Counted from the stretch's first letter, positions 1 through 12,415 are shown. The stretch is 64,000 nt of DNA from Onthophagus taurus (GCF_036711975.1 NC_091971.1:2177501-2241500), one strand, 5' to 3'. Numbers and translations are program-made. The notes: generated from the letters alone by a model not told the origin.

Positions 1-180
1 CTATCACTAGAACTAACACAAGACCTAGAACTAGAATCATTCGGGTTTAGCCGTCTTGAGAGACGTGCGGCTAAACCCGAACGATTCTAGTTCTCGGTCT
101 AGTGTTAGTTCCAGTATTGCATTAGCACTACTACAAGAACTAACACAAGACCTAGAACTAGAATCATTCGGATTTAGCCG
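1..180. repeat. Foldback repeat, CTAG/TTTAGCC family (one full copy plus a half copy)
   Basis: Positions 5-113 form a long inverted repeat. Both arms carry CTAGAACTA-type words and the core CGGGTTTAGCCG, with a 14-nt asymmetric loop (TCTTGAGAGACGTG). A second left arm begins at about 134 and stops after the core at about 180. The same structure recurs at about 2181, 12157, 46932 and 63730, and as fragments elsewhere. I see no coding capacity and no obvious target duplication. It behaves like a foldback MITE. Confidence 0.85.
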
Positions 181-1945
181 TAATGTTCACTGATAATACT
201 AAAATTACTCATTGAGATTCCGAAATGCAAATAGTTTGGAGGAAACCAAATTGTGAGCTCAAAAAACAAGAATTTGGTGGGAACAGTTAAACATGGGGGT
301 GGTTTAGTAAAGCTGTATCTTCCCTGTATACTCAATTTTGTGTGCAACTGTATTTTTTCTTTTTGAATTCCTCATTTATTTAATATTTCTTAAAAAAATC
401 GATGTAGTTTTACTACCGACTTATTACGTATTCAGAAAGGAACTCGAAAAAAAAAACTAATTCTTTACCAGTGAAGACATAAATTTAAAAATACAGTTTC
501 GTAATTTTGTATGTACATTGAATACGTTTTATTACAGCGTTGGGGACATTCCAAAAGTTTATATTAAGTGCGTAACCTTGAGAGTATTAAAGTTAGCACC
601 TGTTACCTGTGCAACGAGAAGACTTGAGGAATAAAAATAAAAAATCTAATTCTAAACAAATTTAATACCAAATCAAGTGGAATTTTCAAAATTAATATTT
701 AACGATCACGTGTAACGTACGTCGCGTTGTTAAACGATGTTCAAGGATGAAATGTTTATTTAAAAAGTTTGAAACTCAATGAAATTGAAGTGATGCGCTA
801 AAAATCGAAATTAACAATTTAAATTATTGCAGATAAAACTCATTGTAAATGAGCAACAATACCACGAGCGAGGTCAGTATTAAATCATTTTGCGTTCGGG
901 TTATATTCTAAACGCAAGGCCAAGTTCAAATTGTTGGAATGAATGAGACATTTTATTAGTTCGAAATTTACATAATTACGTGCATTTGCGATTGCACCAG
1001 AGCACGAAGCGCTTATTCATACTCGATCCGATCATTTTGAATATAATCGTATTGTTTTCTTTTATTGCTCGTTTTTTTTTATTCATCGCTCCCGGTTTTT
1101 CTCTCGATATTATTGCGACGATAACAGCCTTGAATTCAATGGCAAATCACCCGCTTTTTTTGTGAATTATTACGCGGCCCCGTATTTATACACCTCTAAA
1201 CAAAACAGCCGACAAAACGTGACCGAGTTCATTTAAAATCGTGAGAATTTAAAATTTTATTACTATAGCGTTGTTAAAATGAATTGTTTTTTTTTACTTT
1301 CTTCACTAGTGGTTAGTGTCTTAAGAAATTTTTAGATTGTGTTGTGAAGGTCATTATTAAAAGTTGATTTTTTTTTAATGGGTTGATTAAACAGCGAGAT
1401 TTTATTATTTAAAAGTGAATGGGTATTTTATAATTAAATGTTACCAAAAAAAAATTATTAGTCATAAATGCTTCTCTATTTTTAACGTTAAAAAGTAATA
1501 AAGAAGAATTTATTGATTTATTTTATTTAAACTAGGAAATAGGTATTATTATTATTGATTAGAAAACAACGTTCGGTCATAGTGTGCCATGACCATGGCC
1601 TCCTGCGCGACGATGTTGCATCACTGGCTCGCAACCGAAGGCCTTGGGATTATTGTAAACAGCGTGAGCAGAGCGAACTCAGCGTGGGCAAAAACCGTGA
1701 ATCCTGTTCTTGTAGATTCTAACCATATACTAACTAAATCTAGAAGCAGTCTTTTACTTTTAATCTTTACTATTTTTTCAACAAATTTACTTGTCATTAT
1801 TTATTTATTAAAAAAATTTTGGATAAATTAGTTTACCATAACATAACTTTGTCTTGTTCTAATACAACTTTTTTATAATAGCTTTTGGTATAACTGAAAA
1901 AAATCTTCAAAAATGACAATTTCTCTCCATATACTGGGACTTTCA
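181..1945. other. Gene-free stretch, downstream intron of usp
   Basis: AT-rich sequence lying 3' of the last visible usp exon, so probably intronic for that gene. I see no supported exon. A short GC-richer patch at about 1585-1715 stands out, but its open frames match nothing I recognise. The remaining receptor exons (second zinc finger, ligand-binding domain) were looked for here and not found. Confidence 0.5.
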
Positions 1946-2760
1946 TATAACTCGCAATATATGAATGCAGTATCCATAGTTACGAATCACTATGCACTTG
2001 CACTGCCCCTCATAAAATGCAACATAGCTTAATAGTACAGGCATTTGATAGCTTTGCAAAGGAAGAGTTCCGTCTTAAGAAACGCATGGCTAAACCAGAA
2101 TGTTTCTGATTCTAGGTCTAGTGTTAGTTCTACTCTTTGTTCAATAAAAATATTACACAATCTAACTCTGAATAACAATTAAAACTAGAACTAACTCTAG
2201 ACAGAACTAGATATATTCGGGTTTAGCCGCACGTCTCTAAAGACGGCTAAACCCGAATGATTCTAGTTCTAAATATAGTGTTAGTTCTAGTTTTAGATGT
2301 TTCAGCGTTAGTTTGTTGTATATTTTTATTGAATTAAACTTTTTTTATTCAACTTTTTATTGAACTATTACAAAAGTTGAAATATTCGACATTCATCAAA
2401 AGATTTCCAAAAATTTAGGTTGGTACCATTTTAAGAAAATGTGTTATAGATTTAAACGTCAAAATGACGTTTAACGCTACTATGACATTTGTATGTCAAA
2501 ATCATTTAAACAATCAGAGTTTAGTTTCAGTTTAATAAAACTATAGAACAATCTAACGCTGAACACAACTAAACCTAACATTAGAACTTATAAAACAAGT
2601 CTTCTTTGTAGTTCTAGGTGTAGTGTTAGTTTTAGTTTAATAAAAATATGCAACTACCAGCCGTCTTAAAAGAGGTGCAACTAAACGGAATGTTTCTAGT
2701 TCTAGATCTATTGTTAGTCTAGTTTTATTTGTTATTCAGCGTTAGATTATTGTACATTTT
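1946..2760. repeat. Composite of dispersed repeats (foldback family and GACGTTTA family)
   Basis: The segment opens with a block at about 1950-2040 that is repeated at 46804-46885 (shared CTCGCAATATATGAATGCAG and ATAAAATGCAACATAG). A fragment of the foldback family follows at about 2080-2135, and a full foldback copy at 2181-2296. Positions 2340-2520 belong to a second family, which contains the near-palindrome CGTCAAAATGACGTTTAA and recurs at about 11790-12100 (inverted) and 25975-26260. Further foldback fragments continue to about 2745. Confidence 0.75.
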
Positions 2761-3250
2761 TATTGAGCAGTGATGTAAGGAAACAACCACAGTATCTTTG
2801 CAATCTCCAACCTCAATATGGAGCTGTTTAATGAAGCCCTTTAATACCATCCTAATAAAAACAAAGTGTCAAAGTCAATTTTCAAAGTGTCGCTATTACG
2901 ACACATCTGATTCAGCATGATTTCGTCTGATTTAAGCCAATTAATCGAGACTTAATACAATTGAGACTTAATTATAGCTGGAGATTTTTGTTTTCACTTT
3001 GGCACTGGGGAAAGAAGCTAGATTCTGCAATTTGCCTACTTAGATGCCACCCTAGCAGATATTTTAATAAATTTTTGATCAATATAAGGAAATTAAAAAC
3101 CGATTTTTTTGCCATGACACGCTCTAAATTCAAACCATATGAAATGGTGACTTAAAAAATATCCAGGTGAAATCATGAACAAGATTCCTAGCTACGTGGC
3201 ATAACTATCTTGCTGGTTTTACAATATTTTCAATTTTGAACCACCCTGTA

Positions 3251-5516
3251 CAGGGTGTCCCAATTTCGATGTCCGCATAGGCTATCTCCGAAACTAAAAG
3301 AGATAGAAAAAAAGTAGCTTACATGTCATGATCTCGTTTTTCGAGAAAATGCTAATGCCGAAAACTCCGAACAGCTATCGTCTTTTGTTTTCGTCCTATC
3401 GGCAAAAACTGAAAATTATGCGAAAACGACAATCGCGAATATCTCACTTATTATCAAAGATGGAGTATTATAAATAAAACATTATGTGGGCAACTTTTTA
3501 CGAAGAATTCAGTGGCGTAGGTAGAATTTTTTTCCCATTTTTTATTTTCGAGATTTTTGACGTAACTTTATTTTTTTAAATGGAAACCATAGTTGGCTAT
3601 GACCTAAAATAATTTGTTATTTTCTTCTGATAACAAATATATATAGTTTGTGGGGCATATTTCTTATAGTTATTGAATAATTAACAAAAATTCATTTTGT
3701 TCTATCTAAACATAATGTATGTATTTAAAAGTTAATGTTGCTATGGTGATAACCATACATACTATGATGGAACATAATGTATCAAATAATTGCCAAAGTT
3801 TGTATTTAAAAATTCGATAACAACTCTGGCATTATGAGCTGGTATGATGCACCAGCATATTAGGTGTCAAAGTATAACAAAACTAAATAAAACTTTACAA
3901 TGAACTTCGAAAATTATGAAAATGTAACATGATGGAATGCTATATGTTATCAGATAAGAATGCGACGGTAGCCGCGGAATTATATTTCACAAGGTATCCG
4001 GAAAGAAGACAACCGCACGTAAGAACCTTCAGCCGGTTAGCAGAAAATTTAATAGATTTTTGGTCCATCCCCAAACCACGTGCAAAAACATACCAAAATG
4101 GCCTGCAAGAGGATGAAGTCAATGTGTTGGCTTCACTTGCGATAAATCCATCAACATCTTGCAGAGAAATTGAACAAGACGTCTGACCCAAAAACCGCTG
4201 CTCCCGAATATGAAAGAAAAATATGTATAAACCATACAAAGCGGGCCTAACTCATTATTTACGTGCCGAAGATGTCAATCTAAGATTAGAATTTTGTAGA
4301 TGATATTTAGAAAAATTAAATAATCTGCTGTTTGTTCAAAATGTCATCTGGACCAATGAAGTCTCTGAGTGTTCAAAGAAGGTTGAGGTTCAATGTATGG
4401 TGTGCCCTTTTAGATAATAGAATGTTGGCATATAGTATCTACCATAAAAACTTAAACTCAGGTAATACCTCAATATATCAAGGCAGCACATTGTGCCTTT
4501 GGTCGACAATTTGCCATTAAATAAGTCTCAAATGATATATTTTCAATATGACGGAGCACCAGCACATAATGCCAGAGTTGTTAGTGAATTTTTAAATACT
4601 ACTACAAACAACGGTTGTGAAATTCTAGGTTAGGATTAATATTTTTTGTTTCTCCCCTTTAATTTTGAAACTGGCAGAACTGTATAAAATGAAATGAGCC
4701 TTAAAATCAACATCATCATCCATTATCTCTTCTAATAACACAAAATTTTCAAAAATATTATTGTTGGCCATAGTTTTAGGTTATGCTGAACTGCTAATTC
4801 TCAATTGCTTGTTCAGCCGATTTCGTTCCGCTGTATTAAAGCTCATAAAACTAGCTGACTGATTTAATTCAACTGTTGACACCTGCTGAACGTACCCAAT
4901 GTTTTCCATCGTGGCATTGTTATCACCATAACAACATTAAGTTTTAAATACATACAATAGTTTTAGAAAGAACAAAAAAAATTGATACGTTATGTTCCAT
5001 CATAGTATGTATGGTTATCACCATAGCAACATTAACTTTTAAATACATACATTAGTTTTAGATAGAACAAAATGAATTTATGTTAATTATTCAATAACTA
5101 TAAGAAATATACCCCACAAACTATATATATTTGTTATCAGAAGAAAATAACAAATTATTTTAGGTCATAGCCAACTATGGTTTCCATTTAAAAAAATAAA
5201 GTTATGTCTCAAATCTCGAAAATAAAAGATGGGAAAAAAATTCTACCTACGCCACTGAATTCTTCGTAAAAAGTTGCCCATATAATGTTTTATTTATAAT
5301 ACTCCATCTTTGATAATAAGTGAGATATTCGCGATTGTCGTTTTCGCAAAATTTTCAGTTTTTGCCGATAGGGCGAAAACAAAAGACGATAGCTGTTCGG
5401 AGTTTTCGGCATTAGCATTTTCTCGAAAAACGAGATCATGACATGTAAGCTACTTTTTTTCTATCTCTTTTAGTTTCGGAGATAGCCTATGTGGACATCG
5501 AAATTGGGACACCCTG
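3251..5516. mobile_element. Mariner-type transposon with about 535-bp terminal inverted repeats
   Basis: The left end is CAGGGTGTCCCAATTTCG and the right end is its reverse complement. Both ends abut TA, the target duplication expected for Tc1/mariner. The inverted repeats run about 3251-3785 and 4983-5516 and match almost base for base, which is far longer than the roughly 30 bp of classical mariner. Part of the inner right repeat is duplicated at about 4915-4975. The interior holds a decayed transposase. The left flank (ACCACCCTGTA) itself resembles the end of another mariner, so this may be an insertion beside an older element. Confidence 0.88.
3929..4640 (+). pseudogene. Decayed mariner-like transposase
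   Basis: An 85-residue open frame (3929-4186) has the start of a transposase DNA-binding region (RYPERRQPHVRTFSRL). Downstream, pieces of a catalytic domain can be read in shifting frames. One is an IWTNE segment at about 4350, at the place of the first acidic motif. Another is YFQYDGAPAHNARVV at about 4541-4585, matching the second motif block, DGAPxH. Several stops and frame changes separate them, so no complete enzyme can be made. It lies between the long inverted repeats of the element. Confidence 0.75.
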
Positions 5517-5727
5517 TACATGATTATACATCACTCCTACATGGAACGTTCTGAATATAGCAATTATTGCAGAGCATTTTGCAAGTACTTAGTACTCAAG
5601 ATGAGCCATTAATGTGACTCTCTGAAACATAGTTGCAAACTTTGTATTAGTTTGATTCGAATGTTTTTAAGAAATCTAATCGCTGCTAGTTATAAAAAAA
5701 TGTCAATTAATCAATAATTTTTTTTAC

Positions 5728-8700
5728 CTGTATACTCCATAATGTTTTCCACTTGCTCTATCTCCACAAATAGAACATAGGTGTTTTGATCCGCTTAACG
5801 GATGATTGGGGGGATAAGGGGATCCGACGCTTTTTCCTTGGGCACCAGGTGAAGGGCTCAAGATACTCCCGTGGCCCATGCTGTACGATCCGGGACTGTT
5901 CGGTCCTTGAGGACTGTACTGGCCGGAAGTTATCAATGTTCCGGTATCCGGTTTTAATTCTAACGGGGATTGAGGTCCCATCGAACCGATTTGTTCCAAA
6001 CTTAGCCCTAAAATATACCAAAAAAACAAGAAAATTAGTCATCAAAATCTTATGAAAACATCTTAATCTTATTGGATTTCCGAAATCTAATCTACTTCGA
6101 TTGATTCACAGTTATCGGTTTATCAAAGGGTTTGTTTTCGAAGGAAAATAACAAAAAATTGGAAAGAAGGATTCACAAAAACATGTCTATAAAAAAATTA
6201 TGGATAATAAACTTTTTTATGTTTCTTTTTGAAAATACTTTTTTAAATCATTTCATTTCAACTATAAAAATAGGATTTATTTTTGAATAAAGATGTATGT
6301 ATATTTCTTGAAAAGGAAATGGATCGATTTCTTCCGCTGTTGTGTACTGTGTAACTGTCATCCTCGAATAACATGGCTTACATGTCCGAATGATGTTGCG
6401 AACTGAAATTGAATGCCACGATCAAGGCAAAAGCCGTGCAAGTGCCAGATCGCGACCATAGACGACTCACCGACTGACTCGGTTTTTCTAAAAATAGACT
6501 CACTATCCGACGTTGCACGTCCGTTCATACCAAACCTACATCTCTCTGTCTTTCATTGTTAATATTTTATCTTTTAGTACTTTTATAATTATACCTAAAC
6601 AATTTTTTTTATGTATTTATTACTTAAATCTGATTCTTATCCGAATAAAAAAAAATAAATGAATTGAAACGACTTTGACATAGGTTGCTGACGTAATCGA
6701 ACAGAAAAAAAACAATTGCCCCTGACAAAAAAATAGAAGAATAACGAAACAACGTCATCTGTCATCGTGACAGCAAATTGTCGTACGCGCGAGGCCTCCG
6801 TCGCTTGGTTGTGTTTTGATGATGTACTGCCGTTGAAAGAGCGAAACCGAGTCGTAGGCTATTTTAGGCCGTTAGGGGGGAAACGAAAGGGGCGTAGGGC
6901 GGTGGCGGGAGGAGACCGTGGCCTTGGATAGAAGTCGTCTACAGGTCACGGAGGAACACGCAAAAGTGTTAATAATACTTTATTATTTCAAACTCGGCCA
7001 GTCGTCTCCAATGCAGGTATTGTTTTTACATTCGGCCAAAAAGATCAACAAAAAATTGGAAATGATTTATTAGCAAAGAGTTTATATGTTTATACATAAA
7101 TTCGAAACTTACATACTCTCAAATTGATGCTAAAAGTAACTGAACAAACACGGAATGGATAAAAACACAAAATAAAAAAATGTGAAGTCAAGATTTATTT
7201 AATATATGGTTATAAATAAAGGATAAGAATGGTAATTTTGAATGCTAATGGGTACAACAATACAACAATGGTAATGTTGGTCGAGAATGCAATACAATAT
7301 ATGGAACAAGATGAAATAAACTTGGAAAAAAAGATGAAATGAAAATAGTAATATTTTAAACGGTTTGAAAATGTTGGCAAGGCTAAAAAGTTAGAACGAA
7401 TTGTGTCTAAATGAGCTGCTTTTGGGCTACTATGTTTGAAGTATAAAATTAAAACTCAATTTGTATTTCCAGAATCCATAGCAACAGCTGATCAATAGCT
7501 CTTGCTGCCAACAAATTGGCAGACTTCCAGATGACGTCGAGGAGTTTGGAAATGTAATAGCTCGTACTGCCAACAAATTGACAGACTTATAATGAAGAAT
7601 ATCAGTTTCATGTTCTAATAGCTCATGGTACCAACAAGTTGGCAGACTTACAATGAAGGATATCAGTTTTAAGTTATAATACCTCATACTGCCAACAAGT
7701 TGGCAGACTTATAATAAAGAATATCCTGTTCTAATAGCTCTTGCTGTCAACAAATTGGCAGACTTCAAGATAATGTCCAGGAGTTTGGAGATGATACTGG
7801 TGAATTCCCGAAATTAGAGTGTGAATAAGCACTGTGTATGTACCATCATATTGAAAATGATATGAAAAAGATCATTGATAAAAAAAAATTGTACTACTTA
7901 TAAACCTTTTGGATCATCAAGTTTTGCGTTGAAAAACTGGCACGGAAGAATTGTCAACACTGGAATAGCTTCTATTTAACTTGAACTGTCTTAAAGAGCA
8001 ATTTAAGCATATTCACCTTTAGACTCGTAGAAATACGAAAGATTTTTGTAGGAAGTTTTAACTACCTCCTTGAAATATTGAGAAGCCGAAACACTCTTCT
8101 GGTTTGGACCACATTCCAGATAAATAATTTATAAACGTTTGTATTGCCAAACATCTTGAGAATTCATTTCATTGAAGAATTGCCCAGTGTATCTTCATTT
8201 GAATGCTATCATAATTCTTTAACGTAAATTAAGTGTTTTGAAAGATTATTTATTCAAACAAATCAACGGAAGTGTTATCACTAACAACTTTACATATATT
8301 AATATTAAGCGAAATATATATATGAAATTGCCTCGTCTATATATTATCAAATGCACATATATTAGGAAAATTCTTCTATTAATTTAACTAGTGCGTCATT
8401 TTCGCTATCTAAACAGGTTATGTTAAGTTATAAATAACTTGTTGAAAATGAGAGAGATTGCAAATTGCAACTGGCGAAGTATCAATTGACAATTTTTTCA
8501 TTACAGCAAAAAGAAATAAAATTTCCTGTTTCTTAATCTTAAAATTATCATATTTTAAATAAAATTATTTAGACACCAAAATATATTTATTCGAATTGTA
8601 AATTCCATAAACCATTTAAATTTATTTATTTTACAACACAACAATCAAATTTAGAAGTTATTTTGACGTTAAAAACATCAAAAAGTGATTTAACATCTCA

Positions 8701-11160
8701 AACAACAAAGCTTTTCGCCATAAATCAATATTATCCCAAACAAATCTGCAAAATGCGAAATTATTTTTTAAAGATTAACCAATTCAATCCAACATGAAAT
8801 ATAATCCCCCATACAAATCCAGTTATGTCAAAACCCGTGAGGATTATGGAAGCTTAAAATATATGGACCGTATGGCACGTGTCCAAGAACGAATTCTCCA
8901 CATAACCTTTCAGCCGTTCGCTTTAAGTAAATGATTTGCGTTCACCACGCGCGTATCGCGTTTCATCAAAATCAATGCACTTTTAAGCTTTTTGCACGCT
9001 CTTTCACGTCATTACTTCCACACACAACAAAAAAAATTCGGAGTATTGCATTTTTAAAACTCGTCTGGATCCATCAGAGTATTGTTTGCATTTGCTATCG
9101 CATATTTATTTTTGCACGCGGGGAGATAAACACATACGACACACAACACTTACAAAAAAAGAGAATAAATTAAATAAAGTTAAAATACCGAGAAAGCAAG
9201 CAGCATCGTTTAAAATTTATAACTCGTTTTAAACGGCATTTAACTAAGACACGACTCTTTTCTATTTGCATAGACGATGCTATATGGCGGCAACGTCAAG
9301 CAGAAGAAGAAGAAGGAGCAATTACTGACCGCGTTAATTCATTCTATAAGGCCCGGCTTCGACCTTGCCATTTACAAAACCCGGTGTAAAGGTGAAATTT
9401 CGACATACGTTAATTGGTATACAAATGATTTTTTTTTTGTATAAAAACGTTTAGAGATTGAACAACACAAAAAACTAAGTCAAGTATTTCACTTTCTCGT
9501 GGCATTTTGGCTCTAGAAACTGTCAGGTGTACAAACAACCAGGTTTATCACTAAGAATAAATGCGCTCCTATACGCTTTATTTATAAATATATGCAACAA
9601 GTTAGGTTATTTATAAATACACGGTTTTAAACCGTTAAATCATAACAGATTAAATAAAGTATTAAAGTTTTGGAGTATGATTCTAAAAATTTTATGTCAT
9701 TTATTAAGGTTTTAAAACTTCTCAACAATAGATGGCGCAACTCGTGTGGTACAAAATCTAGAAACAGTTTAGAGTGGTCTACATGAGGAGTACTTTAAGT
9801 ACCATGTGACTTTCTTTATTGCAGTATCTGTAAACACAATAGATGCACCGCTAAGACCACAACACCTTTATGCAGGACCTTATATTGGATTTTCTACTTA
9901 GGTTGTTAGATGCAAGTCAGCGTGGCGACAATAAAATATTGAGGAATCCCAAGGCTACTCGTGCTTCCAACAAATTAGTGGACTTATAATGAAGAATATC
10001 AGTTTCAAGTTATAATAGCTCATGCTGTCAACAAGTTGGCAGACTTATAATGAAGTATATCAGTTTAAAGTTATTATAACTCATGCTGCCAACAAGTTGG
10101 CAGATTTATAATAAAGAATATCGGTTTTAAGCTATAATAGCTCATGCTTATTAGATTTATTGAAGTGTAGCAGTTTCCTGTTGTAATAGCTCTTGCTACT
10201 AATAAGTTGGCAGAGTTTAAGATAATATCCGGGAGTTTAGAGATACTAGTGAATCCCCGGAACTGGAGTCTGATATCGGAAAGTCGGATAAAAGGTTCAA
10301 ACAAGCGCTGTGTATGTACCATCATATTGAAAATATATTTGTCTAGTCTGGCAAGTGAAATTTTGTGAAGACCCCTAATAAAAATAAATATTGTACTACT
10401 TATAAACCTTTTGAATCATCATTTTGCGTTGAAAAACTGATACGGAAGAATTATCAACACTGGAATAGCTTCTATTTAACTTGCACTATCTGAAACAGCA
10501 ATTTAAACAAATTCACCTTTATACTCGTAGGAATACAAAAGATTTTTGTAGGAAGTTTTAACCACCTCCTTGAAACATTGAGAAGCAGAAACACTCTCTT
10601 CTGGTTTGGACAACATTTCAACATGATATAGTAACAGAATATTTCTAAATGATTTCCAATAAAAAAAAATGGTATTAGTAATCGAAATTGTTATTTTTAA
10701 AAACAGGTGTTTTGCAGATGATTTTGTTGAGACATAATAATAGATCGGAGTGCCAACGAATCTCCCAAAACATTGTGACATCGCACGACACAATTTTAAT
10801 GTTGTTCCTAATGGATGTGTTGCAACCGATTCGATCGAATCAACGCGAAAATATAAAAATTCCTCGAATTAAAAAAAAAAAAAAAAGCTGACAGATAGCT
10901 GGGAGTAAAACACACTTTGTCGTTTAAAAAAAACAACAATCCTTATCGCGTTTACACAAAAAATAAACACAAATCGACGTCGCTTGACCTACGACAAACG
11001 TCTGTCTGGAGGCGGACGTCCAATATTAAAAATGACAAATGTATTCTTAAGTTATTTAAATTTGTTTTCTTTAATTACCAAATGGGTTTTGTTGTGCAAG
11101 TCCGGGTAATGTTCTCCCCCAATGTTGCGCCCCTTGAATGATGGCAGTAACCGACATCAT
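5728..11160 (-). CDS. usp: Ultraspiracle (RXR-type nuclear receptor), first two coding exons
   Basis: The product is the heterodimer partner of the ecdysone receptor, a nuclear ligand-dependent transcription factor. Coding exon 1 is 11079-11160: tandem start ATGs, then [18 protein letters not shown], donor after CCATTTG. Coding exon 2 is 5728-6007: acceptor TATTTTAG, phase 1. It holds the Ser/Pro/Gly-rich A/B domain, then [20 protein letters not shown], the opening of the first C4 zinc finger. It stops at a phase-2 donor within that finger. The two exons join in frame. The second zinc finger and ligand-binding domain are not in the window, so the gene continues past position 1. Intron 1 is 5,071 nt. 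Exon 2 is easily mistaken for overlapping frames on the other strand, but only this frame is receptor-like. Confidence 0.93.
6780..7016 (+). other. Candidate exon or promoter island inside usp intron 1
   Basis: A locally GC- and CpG-rich block lies in otherwise AT-rich intron. On the plus strand it ends with CCAATGCAG followed by gtattg, which reads as an ATG-containing first exon with a good donor (ATGCAG|gtattg at about 7011-7017). On the minus strand it could instead be an alternative usp 5' exon, but I see no clear donor there. Nothing downstream on the plus strand was recognised as a partner exon. Confidence 0.25.
7478..8110. repeat. About 60-bp tandem array plus unique tail, copy A
   Basis: Five units of about 60 bp each carry a version of TGCCAACAAGTTGGCAGACT. 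The best units contain a perfect inverted repeat (TGCCAAC-AA-GTTGGCA). The array is followed by a tail (about 7790-8110) with CTGTGTATGTACCATCATAT and AGATTTTTGTAGGAAGTTTT. Array and tail recur together at 9958-10615. Confidence 0.8.
8111..9957. other. Gene-free part of usp intron 1
   Basis: AT-rich sequence between the two copies of the duplicated array. The somewhat GC-richer stretch at about 8880-9380 has no supported exon. I see nothing else. Confidence 0.5.
9958..10615. repeat. About 60-bp tandem array plus unique tail, copy B
   Basis: Direct-orientation copy of 7478-8110. It has five units, of which those near 10024 and 10084 keep the TGCCAAC-AA-GTTGGCA palindrome. The same tail words follow (GTGTATGTACCATCATATTG at about 10309, AGATTTTTGTAGGAAGTTTT at about 10541). 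Short open frames here are by-products of the repeat. Confidence 0.8.
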
Positions 11161-11545
11161 GGGTTTTTCTTTTTTCATCATCTTTTAAACAAATATTTTA
11201 ACAATTCTTTTTTCACCACACAATTAATAACAATAACCGATTCTCTAAATATTTAATTTAGTCACAGTTTCGCAACGTTAATTTTATCTCTATCGGGGAG
11301 AAAACGGAAATCTTAACACGGAGCAGTACGCGAAAACGACGTCGACGACGACGACTGGCGTCGTCTACTGCCGTCCCGTTCCACGCTGACGCCGAAACGC
11401 GACTGAACGAATACACAGCACTCAACGACCGCGAACAACCAACAGAATCTGAGCTCGATATTGTTGTTGTTGTTATAGAGCTCTCCTACTGCTCCTGGTA
11501 GACGACGATGTTTCTCGACCGCGAATGCAACAAACTACTCGTCTA
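11161..11545 (-). promoter_or_regulatory. Probable usp 5' leader and promoter
   Basis: Immediately upstream of the usp start codons is a CpG-rich tract (about 11280-11545) with many CGTCGTCGAC-type words, in contrast with the AT-rich surroundings. This is typical of an insect 5' leader and promoter. The transcription start itself cannot be placed from sequence alone. A GTTGTTGTTGTT run sits at about 11461-11475. Confidence 0.5.
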
Positions 11546-11731
11546 AACTGAGACCGATTCATCACCTGTTGTTCACTTTCAATTGGCAATTAATTGATGT
11601 TAAACAAAAAATAATTTGTTATGTCTACGTTTGGGCGAAAAGAATTGGTTTTTGATGATTAATTTAATTAAAAAAAATTGTTTTTAAAACAATTACGATA
11701 TCAAAAATTAAAATTTGTAATTTTCACAATA

Positions 11732-12415
11732 CAATAAAATCTCGATATAACGGAGTAATATGGGGAAGAGATATTTATTTACACTTATTTATAAATGATT
11801 TTGACACACAAATGTCATCGTAACGTTAAACGTCATTTTGACGTTTAAATTTACAACACATTTCCCCCAAATGGTACCAACCTAAATTTTTGGAAATCTT
11901 TTGATAAATGTCGAATATTTTTTGTCGATTTTTTTAATAACTGTTTTGATTAATATATATTTCGCTACTTTTAGTATTTCAATAACATTCTTTACATTAA
12001 ATTAACTGATTTTTGAGATTTAGGTTTTTAACGATGTTGACGTTTAATTGTCAAATTGACGTTTAAAAGTCTAATTGTGAATTTTATTATTTACTTTTAT
12101 GTATTAAATCTATATAACTTAACCATTTGCATAATAAACTCAGATATTTGAGGAACAACTAGAACTAACATTGGACTAGAACTACAATCATTTGGGTTTA
12201 GCCGTCTTTAGAGACGTGCGGCTAAACCCAAATCTTTCTAGTTATAGGTCTAGTGTTAGTTCTAATTTTAGTTCAACAAAAACATACAACAATCTAGTAT
12301 GGAATAACAACTAATAATAACAACTAAAACTCGAACTAACATTCGGGTGCAAAAATTTTTTTTCGTTATATCCGAAGTTCGCTCTGACGAGGTCCATTAT
12401 ATCGAGATTTCATTG
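11732..12415. mobile_element. Pogo/Tigger-like MITE carrying nested repeats
   Basis: The ends are inverted repeats (CAATAAAATCTCGATATAAC on the left; on the right the complement with one change, CAATGAAATCTCGATATAAT). Each abuts TA, as expected for the Tc1/mariner/pogo superfamily. The interior has no transposase. It contains an inverted copy of the GACGTTTA family (about 11790-12100) and a full foldback copy (12157-12274). Related ends (CAGTAAAACCTCGAT) occur in HYDIN introns 18 and 25. Confidence 0.78.
12157..12274. repeat. Foldback repeat, CTAG/TTTAGCC family
   Basis: A complete copy with both arms. The core is TGGGTTTAGCCG ... CGGCTAAACCCA, and the loop TCTTTAGAGACGTG is in the same orientation as the copy at position 5. 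The arms carry CTAGAACTAACA words. It lies inside the pogo-like MITE. Confidence 0.85.

Noticed and set aside
1..5727. Search for usp exons encoding the second zinc finger
   Set aside because: No CEGCKGFFKR-type sequence was found on the minus strand; the exons must lie to the left of the window.
5758..6055. Two further open frames overlapping usp exon 2 (one minus, one plus)
   Set aside because: They are other-frame shadows of the receptor exon; only the frame with [16 protein letters not shown] makes sense.
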